Positions 47,501 through 59,699 of a DNA stretch of 64,000 nt are shown here, piece after piece. The notes below the pieces were generated by a model. The model made no database searches and was not told where the DNA came from. It saw nothing but the letters and a program-made list of their open reading frames with translations. This stretch comes from Gonium pectorale. Taxonomy: Eukaryota > Chlorophyta > Chlorophyceae > Chlamydomonadales > Volvocaceae. Numbering within the stretch: the first letter of the stretch is position 1; every line of letters begins with the position of its first letter. The translations under genes were made by a program, and so were the position numbers. The stretch is taken from positions 814,340 to 878,339 of the forward strand of contig LSYV01000021.1 in assembly GCA_001584585.1 (NCBI GenBank). The letters are read 5' to 3'.

Positions 47501-48103
47501 TGCAGCGGCCACTTGGCTGCGCTGCTGCTATCGGACACGGCGCGGGGTTCAGCACCGGATGCAGCGGGGCCGAGCAGCGGCGGCGCAAGAGGTAGCGCTG
47601 TTGGGGCCGGCAAGCGTGCAGGCAGTGGACAGGCCGGCAGCAGCGGCACAGGCCCCGGCGCGCGACCGCCTTTCCCGGCCCCGCCGTGGCGGCCAGAGCT
47701 TCTGCGGGGCTTGGCGATGCAGCTCCGTGCGCAGGAGTCGCTGGCGGAGGCGGCGACCGAAGCGGAGGCGGTTGAGACCCTGGCGGCAGCGATGGACCGC
47801 TGGGCTGGAGAGGCGGCGGCCGACGGGGAGGGTGGCGGCGGCGGGGCTGCTCCGGTACTCGAACCAGTCCTGGATCCCGCCCTGCTTCGCCTCGCCTCGG
47901 CCATGCCTCCTCCTGCCGCAGCCCGCCGCCTGCTGCGCACGTGCGCCAATCCCGGCTGCGCCAACCTTGACGGCGACAGCGAGGCGGGGCTGCGGCTGAC
48001 GCCCTGCGCGGGCTGCGGTAAGGCGGCCGTGACTGCTGGACGGCGCACTGGCGGGGCGGGGCACCGGGCGGCGTGTGCACGGCGGCTGGGCGGGGCCGGA
48101 TAG
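44577..48103 (+). CDS. MYND-family protein, copy 8, with damaged zinc finger
   Basis: The exons are 44577-46272 and 46608-48103, 1,063 residues, phase 1 junction as in the other copies. Exon 1 is very close to that of the copy at 29216. The frame is open to the usual stop. In the finger, however, a 10-bp deletion at about 48027 and a 1-bp insertion at about 48050 put eight or so residues in another frame: GCGKAA-VTAGRRTGGAG-HRAAC replaces GCGEAA-YCCRDCWTAHWRAG-HRAAC. The third zinc pair (YCxxxC) and the HW element are therefore lost, while the first four cysteines and the last His/Cys remain. It can hardly fold as a normal MYND domain. It may be a protein with altered function or an early pseudogene. 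Confidence 0.85.
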
Positions 48104-48910
48104 ACGTCAGGGGCTTGGTTCATGTCGAGGACTCATCTTGAGGCTGCGGGGTGGCGGTCGTTTGCCTACCCTTAGGCTTCCACGTGTCAGGCACGTACAA
48201 CTGCCGATTCGAGCCGCATCTGGTGCCCCAAGCAGCCTGTGCGTTTGTAGCTTTGCAGCATACCTTGGGGCACAAATGTTGCCTGCGCGGGGTTGGGCAG
48301 GTGGGAGCCAGGGCGAGGTTGGGCACGCAGGTGGGATCTAGCTAGGCGTGGTTGACGGATATGCAGTCACGTGACAGTTGCTTCTGGTGTTCTTAAGGAC
48401 CTGCGCAGTTGCATCTTGGAATGTAGATGGTATCGGGAGGGCCAGGGTGCGTGGTCTCGGCGTCAGCGGTACTGCTGTTGGGTACGGTGCACCTCCAGGG
48501 CCCTTCGAGTCCCAGGCCCTGAAGTGCCCTTGACGGAGTCTGTCACCACTTTTCCGGTGACGGCGGGACGCAATTGCTATTGTGGCGTGGCGGCACTGCC
48601 AGGCGACGACTGGTGCGCGGTCCGCAGGGTCTGTGGCGGTTAGTGGGCACGTCCGTTACACTGCGGGTGCAATCGTCCGCTCCGCCACCGGTAGCTGATG
48701 TTAGCAGGACGCCTAGGTTTCCGCTAACTCGTGCGTGCGGAGACCGTCGTGTTTCGGTCTCCACGCGGCTGCAAGCCACGAGCGGCTATCGGCCGTGTGG
48801 AGCGGCGTGGAGCGGCGTCGAGCCGGGGATAGGGCTTGAACGTGGGATGTGACCTGGCGAGGAACACGCTAAGGAACGTTGTGCACGTCGGTGCAGTTCG
48901 GTAGTACGGC
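48104..48910 (+). repeat. Downstream duplication block, copy 2
   Basis: Counterpart of 32739-33540, downstream of the MYND copy at 44577; it should contain the 3'UTR. Confidence 0.8.
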
Positions 48911-48969
48911 AGTACGATGCCGGTGGGCCAGTCCTTTTATGTAGTCGCACCGGTCGGTCCTAGCTATTT

Positions 48970-49352
48970 TGAATGGGCCCGGCATGGAAGGCAACAGGGA
49001 AGCAGACGGGGTTGTGGTACAAGACACGCACTCCCCAGCAGGTTTGGTTCCGTACCCTCCGCCTGGCCGCGCTGGCAGAGTTCTGCATTCACAGCTGATT
49101 TGAAGACTGTCAGAGCGGCAATAGCCGCAAATCGATATGAACTCCAAACCATAGTGCAGCAAACCGGTGACGAGATCTTTCTTCCCTCCATCACAAATCA
49201 TGGAGTAAATACGCGTTTCATGTCTGTGTCGTGGCTTAACAACAGCAGGGCTAGAAGCGCCCCCATAGTGCAAATGCGCTGACTATCCAGATCGCTCGAG
49301 CGGATGGTCGAATTGCTTGCCCAAGCGTCAATATCCTTCTGTTCTCGGGTGA
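48970..49352 (+). repeat. Upstream duplication block B, copy 2
   Basis: Counterpart of 36335-36710, ending at the ATG of the MYND copy at 49353. Confidence 0.75.
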
Positions 49353-52300
49353 ATGTCGGTTAGTAACAGCCGGAGGAAAGCTCCCCTCGGCCGAGGGCAT
49401 CGAGCTGATGAAGGCGACTATGAGAGACACCTGCCGGCCGACATCAGGGGGACTCTTGAGTCCCTGGGCCAGGAGGTCGATCAGCTCTTTGCGCCCGGCA
49501 AAGCGCAGCAGCAGGGCAGCGGCAGCCCGCTTGCCACGGCGGGCGCCTCGCGGCTGCGGAAGCTCGACGTTGCGCTGGAAACGCTTTCAGGCTTCTCAGG
49601 CACAGCGGTCTACACGCCCGGAGCCGCGGCCGCGGTGCTGAACCGGGCCCCATACCGGTCGGCGCTGCTGCGCCTCCTCGCCGCTGCCCTGCGGTTCCCC
49701 AACAGCGACTGGCTCGCGGGTTTCGCCGCCGGGGATGGCGGCTCAGGCCACCTGCGCGCAAGCGTTGCGCTCCGTACCGTCAGCTGTGTAGTTTCGCTGA
49801 CAGCGCACAGAAGTGGGACATCCGGTTCGGTGCCGCAGGCGTTTCTCCGGGCAGCGGTACGGACGCAGGCGCTGCACGCCGCCAGCCGCCAGCTTGCGAC
49901 GCTAGGGGAGGTGCTAGCCCTGACGGCCGTAGCGGCTGTAGGGGCGGATGGAGAGGCGGAAGGAGTGGCGGGGCCTGATGGGCCGCTGGGCGGCAAGAAG
50001 GCCGTCATTGGCATGGCAACGCGTTTGCTGCACTTCACCTACTCTTTCCTGAACGCCCTCATCTGCTCCCTGCCACCGGGGCCGCCCGAGCCGCTGCACG
50101 CGGCCCCGCCCGACCAGCCCCTGGTTGCTGAGCTCGTGGAGGCGCTGGAGGCGTCACAGGTCCTGGATCACGCGGCGCGGGTGCTGTTGCTGGTGCTCGT
50201 GGGGATGAGCGGACCGCTGCCCGCCGCAAGCGGGCGCGTCTTCGGGCCCTTCATTTCTGTGCACACGAACCTCGCCATGCTCGCTTGCGGGTACTGCTGC
50301 TCCACCGACGCCGCCACCGTCGCCACGGGCGCGCGGCTGCGCATTGTGCTGTGCGGCCGCTGCGTGACACACGCGGCGCTGTGCCTGGGGCTCTCCACCC
50401 TCGTGGCAGCGGATGGAGGCGGCTCGTACGGCTTGGACGAGATTGTACGGATGCCTTCCGTACGGGCCGCCGCCGGCGAGTATCACGGCAGCAGCAACGG
50501 TGTCGCGTGCTCCAGGCAGGGTCGCGAACTCATTACCAACCCCGAACCAGATGCCCTAACGGCCATGACATTTCACCTATTCACCTCTGGCAGCGCAATT
50601 CCGAGGCCTCCAACGCTCCCCTGCCGGCGGGGCGCCTTCTTACTCGCCCTGCGCGCTGGCCGGCTGGGCGTCGAGTCTGCAGCAGCCGTTGCTCATCTAG
50701 ACGTCGCGTTCAGGACGGCTGCTGCCCACGAGGGTGGAAGCGGCCTGCAGCCGCCACCGCAGGCGGCGACGACTGGCACAGGCGCTGGGGGTCTGGCAAT
50801 AAGAGCATTTGGGGCCGCCCGCCAGAACCTCTACCCCCTGGACCCTGCCGGGGGATGGTCGGCGGCCACGGATGCGGATGCGGAGGTGCAGCTGTGGCAC
50901 CTGGGGGTGTCCGGACTCCGGTGGGCCCTGCCGTGGGTCGGGGAGGCTCGGGCTCGGGATTACTGCCACAGCCTCAAGGTTGCCTGGCAGAGGGCGGAGC
51001 TGGGCAGCGGCCGGATGGCCAGCGGAGGTGAGGGCTGCTTTATGTATGGCAGGGATCGGAACATCCGTGTCGGATGGATTCGAATATAGATAGGTGCATT
51101 CGTGGGCAGTGGCGTCTGCAGTCGGAAACCGTGCACCGTGGGAGAGAGAGTCAAGCTGGAGGGTTTCTTGTTCGCCGTCTTGTGGGGGACCATACTATGC
51201 CGGGTTGTTGACTGTCGGTCTGGCGCGGGCACACCGGTTTGCCGCTAGCGAAAGGGCGACTATCGGTGCCATGCCTATGTAGACTAGCCGTCACCATGGG
51301 TTCTGCGGTTACTGCACTTGCAGATCCGCTCCGCCTGCCCCCATCGCCGCCGCGCCCCGTGGCTGCGGCGCTGTCCGGCGGCCTGCTGCCCTGCCTCGAG
51401 TACCTCCTCCGCGGCGCCGGCCGCGACCCGGGCGGCTGGCAGGCGGCCGCCGTGGGGGAGCTGGCGTGGCTTGGGGATCACATGGCGCCGCTGCTGGCCT
51501 ACGGCGACGCGGGCGAGGCGGCGGCGCTGGTGGCGACTCTGGGCAAGCTGCTTCGCCGAGCCATGGCCGACCCACGGGTCGTTGAGGGTGTTTGGGACAC
51601 ATGGGGCAACGTCTGGCAGGCCGTCCCGTTGATGGTGTCTGGCCAGTTCTTTGCCGGCCAGGGCGATCGGAACCGTTCCCGGGGCGGGTCAGCGGCCAAA
51701 GGCGCGCTAGAGGCCGCTGGGCCGGAGCCGGAGGCAGCAGCCGCGGGCGTTGCAGAGGCAGCGCCAGGGCCTGCCTCCCCTGCTTCGCAGCAGCTCGCTT
51801 CCCTGTTGAGCTTCGCCGCCTGCCGCTGGCTGCTGCCGCTGTCGCGCCTGGCGCAGCATTCACTCAGAGCGGACATAGGACGCGGTGACGGCTCGGGCGA
51901 CAGTGGACGAGGTGATGGTGGCAGCAGCGCCGCGAGCAGCATTGCGCCGGAGACAGCGAGCCTCCTCTTGTCCGCGTCGCTGTCTTGGGTGCCGCTACTG
52001 AGGGCATGCTGCGGCCCGCAAGCAGCGCACCGCGCGCCTGCCCCCGAGGGCGCCGGCGGCAGTGAGGGGGGCGGCAGTGGCGATGACGGCGGCTGGCGTG
52101 CGCTGCTGCTGGAGGAGGCGGAGATAGTGCCGCTGGTGGGCGTTGCCTTGGAGTTTTCGCCGAAGCTGGAGGCCACGGGCCTGGATAACGGCCTTGTGCT
52201 GCGGCCATTGTTACAGCAAGTGGCACGCTGCAGCGGCCACTTGGCTGCGCTGCTGCTATCGGACACGGCGCGGGGTGTGGCACCGGATGCCGCGGGGCCG

Positions 52301-52825
52301 AGCAGCGGCGGCGCAAGCGGTGGCGCTGTCGGGGCCGGCAGACGTGCAGGCAGAGGAGCGGGCGACGGCACCGCAGGGCCCGGATCGCGACCGCCTCTCC
52401 CGGCCCTGCTGTGGCGGCCGGAGCTCCTGCGGGGCTTGGGGGCCCAGCTCCGCGCGTATGATTTGCCGGTGGAGGCGGAGGCTGCGGAGGCCCTGGCGGA
52501 GGCGATGGGCCGCAGGGCTGGAGAGGAGGCGGAAGATGGGGAGGGAAGCGGCGGCGGGGCGGCTGTGGTGCCCGAATCGGTTGCAGATTCCGCTCTGCTT
52601 CGCCTCGCCTCGGCCATGCCGCCTCCTGCCGCAGCCCGCCGCCTGCTGCGCACGTGCGCCAATCCCAACTGCGCCAACCTGGACGGCGACAGCGAGGCGG
52701 GGCTGCGGCTGACGCCGTGCGCGGGCTGCGGCGAGGCGGCGTACTGCTGCCGTGACTGCTGGACGGCGCACTGGCGGGCGGGGCACCGGGCGGCGTGTGC
52801 GCGGCGGCTGGGCGGGGCCGGATAG
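49353..52825 (+). CDS. MYND zinc-finger protein, copy 9 (intact)
   Basis: The exons are 49353-51027 and 51324-52825, 1,058 residues, phase 1 junction (GGAG/GTGAGG ... TTGCAG/ATCCGC). The MYND finger lies at about 1003-1050 with all ligands, its first pair reading CANPNC. The gene is a visible mosaic. Exon 1 is like the copy at 36711. The middle of exon 2 (KLEATGLDNGLVLRPLLQQ) is like the copy at 29216. The last third (GLGAQLRAYDLPVEAEAAEAL, SRPPLPAL) is closest to the minus-strand copy at 5771. It is the last copy of the array in the window; a dispersed repeat follows after about 270 bp. Confidence 0.9.
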
Positions 52826-53096
52826 ACGTCAGGGGCTGTGGGGACGGGCGGAGTGCAACTGTGAGACTGCGGGATCGGGAAGAATGCGAGCCGCGTTAAG
52901 CTGCACGGATCTACCCTAGTTCTCAAAACCGGGGGGGGGGGCTGCTAGATGTGAAGGAGGCAAACTACGGGGGTTTGTTGCAGGGTTTCATGCGGGCGCT
53001 CTAATCTGGTGAGTACGGCAGGGGGGCGAACATGGGGTCCGAGCTCTCCGATGGACGGAGCCATTTTTCATTTCGGGCCGGAGAGCGCAGGATTCG

Positions 53097-55060
53097 AATT
53101 GCGGGAACCACCATAGCATCATAAAGAAGAGGGTTGATAGCTGACACGGGCTGCTGTCGTGTGTGGGATGTATGGTGCATTGCACCGGACCGGTGGAGTG
53201 CACTGCACGCTTTTGCAGAGGCACCACCACGCAAATAAAATATGGGTAGAACGTTTGCTGCCCTGTGCGGCGCTGCTCTGTGTTTGGCGCTCCGGTTCTG
53301 TTGCTGCGGAGCGAGCCGCCTGACATGTCGCTGTCGCTGTGGATCCGCCACGTCGCTGTGGATCCGCCACGTCGCTGTGGATCCGCCACGTCGCTGTGGA
53401 TCCGCCACGTCAGCGTGCCACCATGCCTACCTTGCGGTATCTCTAGTACGTGTTGGCTGCATGGTCTGCGCTTGTTTGTCGTGTGTGCATGACGGCGTGC
53501 TTAAAGCAGGTCTGGAAAGCGACAGCCTGCACAGGCAACGGTTTCACGAGTGTGTCCTGCATGCGTAACGGCGCTGCACTTGTATGTGTTGCTTGAACGG
53601 GACAGGGCGCCCACGTGCCCTGTGAGCTGGCGGCCCACTCATATGCACACACGCGGAGGCATTTGCAACTTGCCCTGGACTCCGCCGTCGCGACGGAGCA
53701 CACACGGCGCAGGGCCCGTGTTGCCCGATTGCATGGTTGTAAGCGCTGCGTTGCGGTCGGAGTTGTATAGAATAAAGCCGCTGTGTGCTGAGGACATGTG
53801 CTCACTTGCGTATGTGCATGACAGGGCTTTCTCGCGTCGCGTACAGCGCCGGGACGAGCATTGCAGTACGACATATTGTATGCAGTGCAGACGCTGTGGA
53901 TGCGCATTCATTGACAGCCATCCGGCCGACGCCTGTTCCCTGTGAGCAGGCAACCACCAGTGTGCTGGACAGCACGACAGAATAGCCTGGGGCGCAGAGA
54001 TAGCGACGCGCAAGCAGAGCTGCCTGCTCAGCTGCAGTGAGGAAGCGTGTCGCTGTGCTGGGGGCAAGCCGGTTGCAGTGTTACGGCTTTTAGCGCGCGA
54101 GGAAGAGCAACTGCCTCTGAGGGGAGCAGAGGCCGACCACAGCCCCAACAAGGCGCCAGCAGCTTATGACGCAGGGGCCAAGTTGTTACAGAGGCCCCCA
54201 ACACGTACGGCACGGAATTCCCACAAGTCTTGCCACATCCGTGGGCAGGCCGCCCACCGGCACCAACTCCGTCCTGGGCGCGCCGCATGCCTTGAAGACC
54301 GGGAATTGCGGAACGCCAAAGCAACTTGCATTCGAGCAAAGAATGATAGGATTGAGCCTACCCGGTGGTACGAACGCCAATACGATGGTACGAACTCATG
54401 ACCCTCACGAGTACGATGTCGTACGGTGTGCATGGCCCATATTTGAGTAGACGGGCCGATGGGCCGCGCAGCAGATTGCCACTGCCCCCTCCTTGACCAC
54501 AAACGCCATAACAATACTGGTACGGGGAATGAACACGGTGCCACCAGGGCGGTGCGATGCGTGTCCGCGTGCGGGCGCACGTTGCCACAAGAACAATGAC
54601 CACGGCGCCATTAGAACAGTGAAACGAAGACGGTGCCATTAGGCTGGTGTGACGCATGCGGGCTGTTGTGGCGCCGTCGGCCCGCCCTCACAATCCATAT
54701 GACATCCATACACCTGGGACACCGCCATGCGGCAACCACCGTCCTTGACATGTGACAGAGACGGTATTCCCGCCCACAGAACGAAAGCACAAACGGGACG
54801 TCGAGACTTGACGAGCCTGCGAACAAAGCATGTGGATCATGGGCGAAGCCAGCCGCCTTGACAGCCACAGCGTCAAAAGCCTCGCAGCCTCCTGCTAAAC
54901 CTGCTAAACGGACCCAACCAAGAAACGCCCCACGATGCAAACGTTACCACACCGCTTCTTCGTTATGCATGGACGCGAACCTGCGCCGGAAAGGGGCGCA
55001 GGATCGCGAGCAGCTGCACTTTACACGGCTTGCGGGTCGAGGTCAGAACGTAACGTACTG
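53097..55060. repeat. ~2-kb dispersed repeat, copy 2
   Basis: Counterpart of 41368-43530. It lacks the 94-bp insert but carries its own 19-bp tandem repeat. Each copy lies downstream of a MYND gene of the block-B type. Confidence 0.7.
53333..53408. repeat. 19-bp tandem repeat, 4 copies
   Basis: The unit is GTCGCTGTGGATCCGCCAC, four perfect copies. The sister repeat has only one degenerate unit here, so the expansion is recent. Confidence 0.92.
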
Positions 55061-55980
55061 GTTCGCGGTTCAGTCGTGCATTGAGGCGAGAGAAAAAAGA
55101 GGAGCGTGTGCTCCCGCAGGCCTGCGAGCGCCTCCTGTACCGACCGCACATGCCGACCTTCGCTCCTTCGGTGCCCCTCAGCAGCGCAGCCATTGAGGCC
55201 AGCCATGGGTGAGAACGAGAGCGGGGAGCCGCCATTTCCGCCGGGACAAGCTTGGCACCGCGGCCGCAGAGGCCTTTCCTTCAAGCCATTTACCTCCCTT
55301 CACCCCCGGCCGTGGCGATACAACGCCGGCCCTGCTCGACCCACTTGGCCGACGGGTTTACCCGGTCGTAAGATTCATACCAGCCCTCCATGGGCTTTGT
55401 AATTGTTGTGATTCTGACCAATACGCGCCCATCCACCGGCCAAGCCTTCACCTCCGCCTGCGCTGGAGAGTCGTATGCGCACCAAGCCGGAAAGGGCACG
55501 ATCCGACCCCTCCGCACCTGTCATATGTCACTTTCTTCGCTCTCTTCTGACACTCACTCGCCGGCTCACCCGGCGCCAGAAACACTGCATAGCAGAGCCA
55601 CGCTGCCATTACGCGGGCATGCGGCACGCCCTCACACCAGCTGAACCCTGTTCCCAGCCGGTGCACCTACAGGCGGACGCAATGGGGCTCCTCGTGCCCG
55701 CACCCGCACCCGCAACCGTGACGGCACACCGCACCCGACAGCTCAGTTCGAGGCGAGCACCGGCCTGCCACTGGCCCATGCCACTCGCACCTTGCACGCA
55801 GCGGCTGCTGCACCGCGGCGCTTGGCACTCGGGAGGACTCTCCAACACCCTGGCGCGTAAGCACGATGCGATCGCTACCCTCAATGTCTGCTTATGCGGC
55901 TTCGCCTCCTTGGGCAGCTCCCCCCACCCATGGCGAATATTTCCCCACAGGCTCCACGGCTCCCCCAGGGGCGCGCTGCG
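55061..55980. other. Gene-less stretch downstream of the plant-type gene
   Basis: It should include the 3'UTR of the minus-strand gene ending at 55981. I see no other supported feature. Confidence 0.45.
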
Positions 55981-58900
55981 TCACAGGAACGCGGCCCCCG
56001 GGTCCAGCCAGTCGTCCTCGTCGTCCGCTGCCTGCTGCTGCTCAAAGGAGCGGTCGCGCAGCGCGTCCATCTCGGACGACACGAAGCCGTGTGTGCGGAC
56101 CAGCCGGACCTACCAAAGGGCCCGTACCGGGTGTGGGTGGGTGGGTGGGTAGATTGCAAAGCAGTGGCTGATCATAACGGGCAGCATCCACCCGTCCGGC
56201 CCGGGGCGCGGGAGTGGCACGGAAAGGGAGGGAGGTTTTCTCGGGAGGCAATCCGGAGCAGTCGCAGCCCCGGCCGGCCCGCCCACCGCACACGGAACAA
56301 TCGACGACACGCTCCGACCTAGCGCGCGGCCCACTCTCCCGCATGCCTCTCGGCGCGATTCACCGCCATTGCGCCGTAGGCTCGGCGGCACGCGCCGATG
56401 TACAACCCCGTTCCCCTGCTTCCCGGCCTCCCTTGACCAACCCGCCCCCCGCGCCCAAGCTCGGCCCGGCAGCAAGCCCATACCGCCGTGACTGCTCGTG
56501 TGCACACAACGCACCTGCGACAGCAGGAAGACCGCCCGGACAACGCGGGCGTAGTCCGGCCCGATCGCCTTGAGCGCCAGGTCCAGCGCCAGGCCGCCCC
56601 ACATGAGGGGGCCCAGCAGCGACAAAGCGCCGCGGAGCGCAGAGTAGCGCGCAGTGGCGGCGGTGAGGCCCTTGGCGGCCGCCTGGGCGCGGGATGGGAG
56701 GGGGTTTGGATGGGGTGGGTGTTTAGCAGGAGAGAGGAGGTGCGGGACGGGGGGCCGGAGACCGGGGCAGACGGCCGTAGCAGGGGGCCGGGCGGATCTG
56801 GGCTCAAGCCGTGCAAAGGCGTGGCGGGCGGGCGACGCAGGAGGCCGGGGGAACATGAGGCTATTGGCAAATCGCCGGGAGCGTCAGCAAGGCTCGCAAA
56901 GCAAGGCGCTCGTCCCGGGCTCGCCTGACAGTCCAGGATCCGAGGCAGCAACCCTTTAGCCTTGTACATGCTGCGCCTAGCGCAGCGCCATGCCAGCAAT
57001 CCTTCAGCCCTCTTCTCCCTCGAGCCCCGTCCCTCTGGTCAGCCTCCCTGCATCCGGAGGTCAACTGCAGCCGCCAAATGCCGGCTTAAGAAAAAGGCCA
57101 GCAGACGCCGTCCCCTCCCCTCTCCTGCGGTGCCGGGACAGCTCCTCCCCTGCCTGCCCGCTACCGTATCCCCTCTCCTTCCACTCCACCTACCCTCCTT
57201 TTGCGACCCCCATTCCTCCACCATTCCCGCCCCCGCCCCACCTCGAGCACCGCCTGCTTGCCCCAGCCCGCCATCGCGCCCTTGGCGGCAGCGCCCAGGC
57301 CGCCCGCGCCCGCGGCCGCCGTGGCCGCCCGCAGCGCCGCCGCGTACTTGAGGTGGGAGCACAGCAGCGCCGAGCCCAGCCGCTGTGTGGCCTGCTGCCC
57401 GACCTGTGGGCGGGACGGGTGGGGGTGGGGGTGGGGGTAAATGAGGAGGGTGAAGGGGATGAGGGTCGTAGAAGGCGGGCAAATTGAAAACATGTGTGGT
57501 GAAGGAAGGTCGCCGCCGGGGACGGCGAGACATCGGCGGGAGATATAGCTGATCTGGCAGTTATCAGTTGTCAGTTGGCCCCTCCCCACCTGTGTGACGG
57601 TTACTACTCCCGCCAGGTGCACCAGGGTGGGCGCCAGCTCCTTGAGGCCACCCAGCCGCAGCGGTGCGGTCACACGCTCGGTCCAGTTCTGGGACTGAGG
57701 CTGTGCCGACGGCTGGGGCGCAGGGCCGGCGGGCGCGGACTTGCCGGTCCTAGGCGTGCGCGTGGCCGGGAGGGGTGCGCGTGGGAGTGGGGCGATATAA
57801 TGGGTTTCTAAGACTCGAAAGGAGAGGGCGACTGCGTGATGTGAGCGAGCGAGGCTGCTGTGGAAAAGGAGGCTGTGGGTCCCAGCTCCGTGCGGCACTA
57901 AGGCCGGCACTGGTGTGGTACGGGGGGTGGAAGCGGTACTTGCAATGGTGCACGATGGGTCCTTAGTCCAGGCACGGCTGTCCCCGGCCGTGTTGGGCCA
58001 ACCCGCCCCCGCTGCCGCTGCCTCCACGCTGCTCAGGGCATCGGCCGGGGCCACCCCACGGCACGCCCGGGCCGCTGAATAGGCTAGGTTTCCTACGTTT
58101 CGCCCTCCCTAGACAGCCCCCCGCCCGACCGCAGCGCCACCTACCCGCTCGCCGCCCCGTCAGCCGCCACGTCCACCACCCCGGCGGTGGCGAAGGACGC
58201 GGCCGCTGCCGGGTCGCCCGCCGCGCCGTGCTGCGGCACCTGCACGTATTCGGCGCACTCGTGCAGTAGATGCAGGAAGATCTCCGTCTCCAGGTCGAAC
58301 GTGGACAGGTTGCGCGAGCAGCGCACATCCAGCCTGTGTGGGTTGGGCGGGAAACATGGAAAGAGGATGGCCGGATAGTTGGCGACGAGCAGAGGACGGT
58401 GCGGATGGGCAGGGATGGGCGGGCCAGGCGCCAAGGTGGGAGGCGCAGGAGAGCACGCACGTCGGACGGGTCTCCCGGAGGCGACGACTGTCGCAGCGGG
58501 GAAGCCAGCCTCTCGGTCCCACCCACCCACGCGTACTGCTGCCGCTCTCCGCGTCCACCCCAGCCCTCTTCTTGCGCGACGAATTGAGCGGTGGGCAACC
58601 CATAACCCATCCATTTCGCTGCTCGTGTCCCGTCGTTTACCGCCAGCCTTGTCTCCCTGCCTTCGTGGATGCTCGTCTCGTTCCCTCTCCGGCGTCCATG
58701 TGTCGCGCCTCCAGGATGAACACCCCGGCCCTCTTCCCCCGCAGCACCTGCCCACGCTGTCTGCCATTCCAACCGTCCCAACATCCGCCCCTCCCCGTTG
58801 TCAAGAGCACTTTGCTTGTACCTCCCAGCCGTATCCCCGGCTCGGGCAACCACCGCTTACTTGTCGCGCACGTCCAGCAGGATCTCCCTGTACGACGGCC

Positions 58901-59699
58901 GTCTGCCCCGCAGCAGCGCCATGCTGTCGGCGGCCAGGAAGCGCAGGTGCGCCTCGCAGCGGTGCATCACGGAGCGGCGGCCGCGCTGAGCCAGCAGGGC
59001 CGGCTCGTCGCGCTCGACCTGAGTGGCCGGCGTGGCGATGAGCACCAAGGATGGGACTTGGACGCGGACAAAAAATTGCTTGGCCGTAGTGGATGCAGAC
59101 GGACACGGCACTTTCGCGCACAAAAAACCGCAGTGGGCATGGTGGGGTGCAGAGTGCAAAGTTTGGGGGTTGAAACGCGTCTGGTAGCGCCGGGCGTTGG
59201 CGGGTGAGGTGAAGGACACGGTACCCCACGTGCGTCGTCAGTGTCGTCTCAAACCCCAAGCCTCCTGAAGCCACCTGATACCATTTTACTTCCGGCCAGC
59301 ACCATTCGCGCGGGCGCGCACCATGAGGCTCTTCAGCACGGGGCTGAAAGGCGAGGTGGAGTGCAAGATACTGTAAAGCGCTTCCAGCTCGTCGTCGGAG
59401 CACAGGTCCAGCACGGCCCAAAGCTCCTGGTCCACATCCATAGGTGACAGCGGCTCGACTACGACCATTGGGAGCGGCTCCGCCGTGTGTTCCGCGGAAG
59501 TCGCGGAAGTCGCGGACGCCCTAGGCTTGCTAGTTGGCCTTGTTCCAGCTCCAGAGCGTTGATGCGAACTTTTCCCATCTGGCTCTAGCTTACAATGCAG
59601 CAAAAGTCGCGTAGCGCGGGAGAATGAACCCGAATCGCAAATCGCCCGGCCGCCAAAGCGAGCTGCTCTCCGGGCTTGTAAGTTTTTACCAGTCAGCAT
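55981..59699 (-). CDS. Conserved plant/algal protein of unknown function, probably plastid-targeted
   Basis: Seven exons: 59699-59322, 59018-58861, 58333-58145, 57749-57590, 57403-57242, 56682-56515, 56109-55981, 447 residues, every junction phase-compatible. The first ~75 residues are basic and Ser/Ala/Thr-rich without acidic residues at the front, as in a chloroplast transit peptide. Conserved-looking segments follow: DDELEALYSILHSTSPFSPV, then RRSVMHRCEAHLRFLAADS, RGRRPSYREILLDVRDKL, TFDLETEIFLHLLHE, and a hydrophobic LLGPLMWGGLALDLALKA with GPDYARVVRAVFLL near the C-terminus. The tail DDEDDWLDPGAAFL is acidic. I recall this pattern from uncharacterised land-plant proteins but cannot give a family name. 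The hydrophobic stretch could be one membrane segment. Function unknown. Confidence 0.8.

Noticed and set aside
46942..48123. 393-residue minus-strand frame opposite MYND exon 2 (similar long frames oppose exon 2 of other copies)
   Set aside because: High GC at third positions of the true gene suppresses stops on the other strand; these are shadows.
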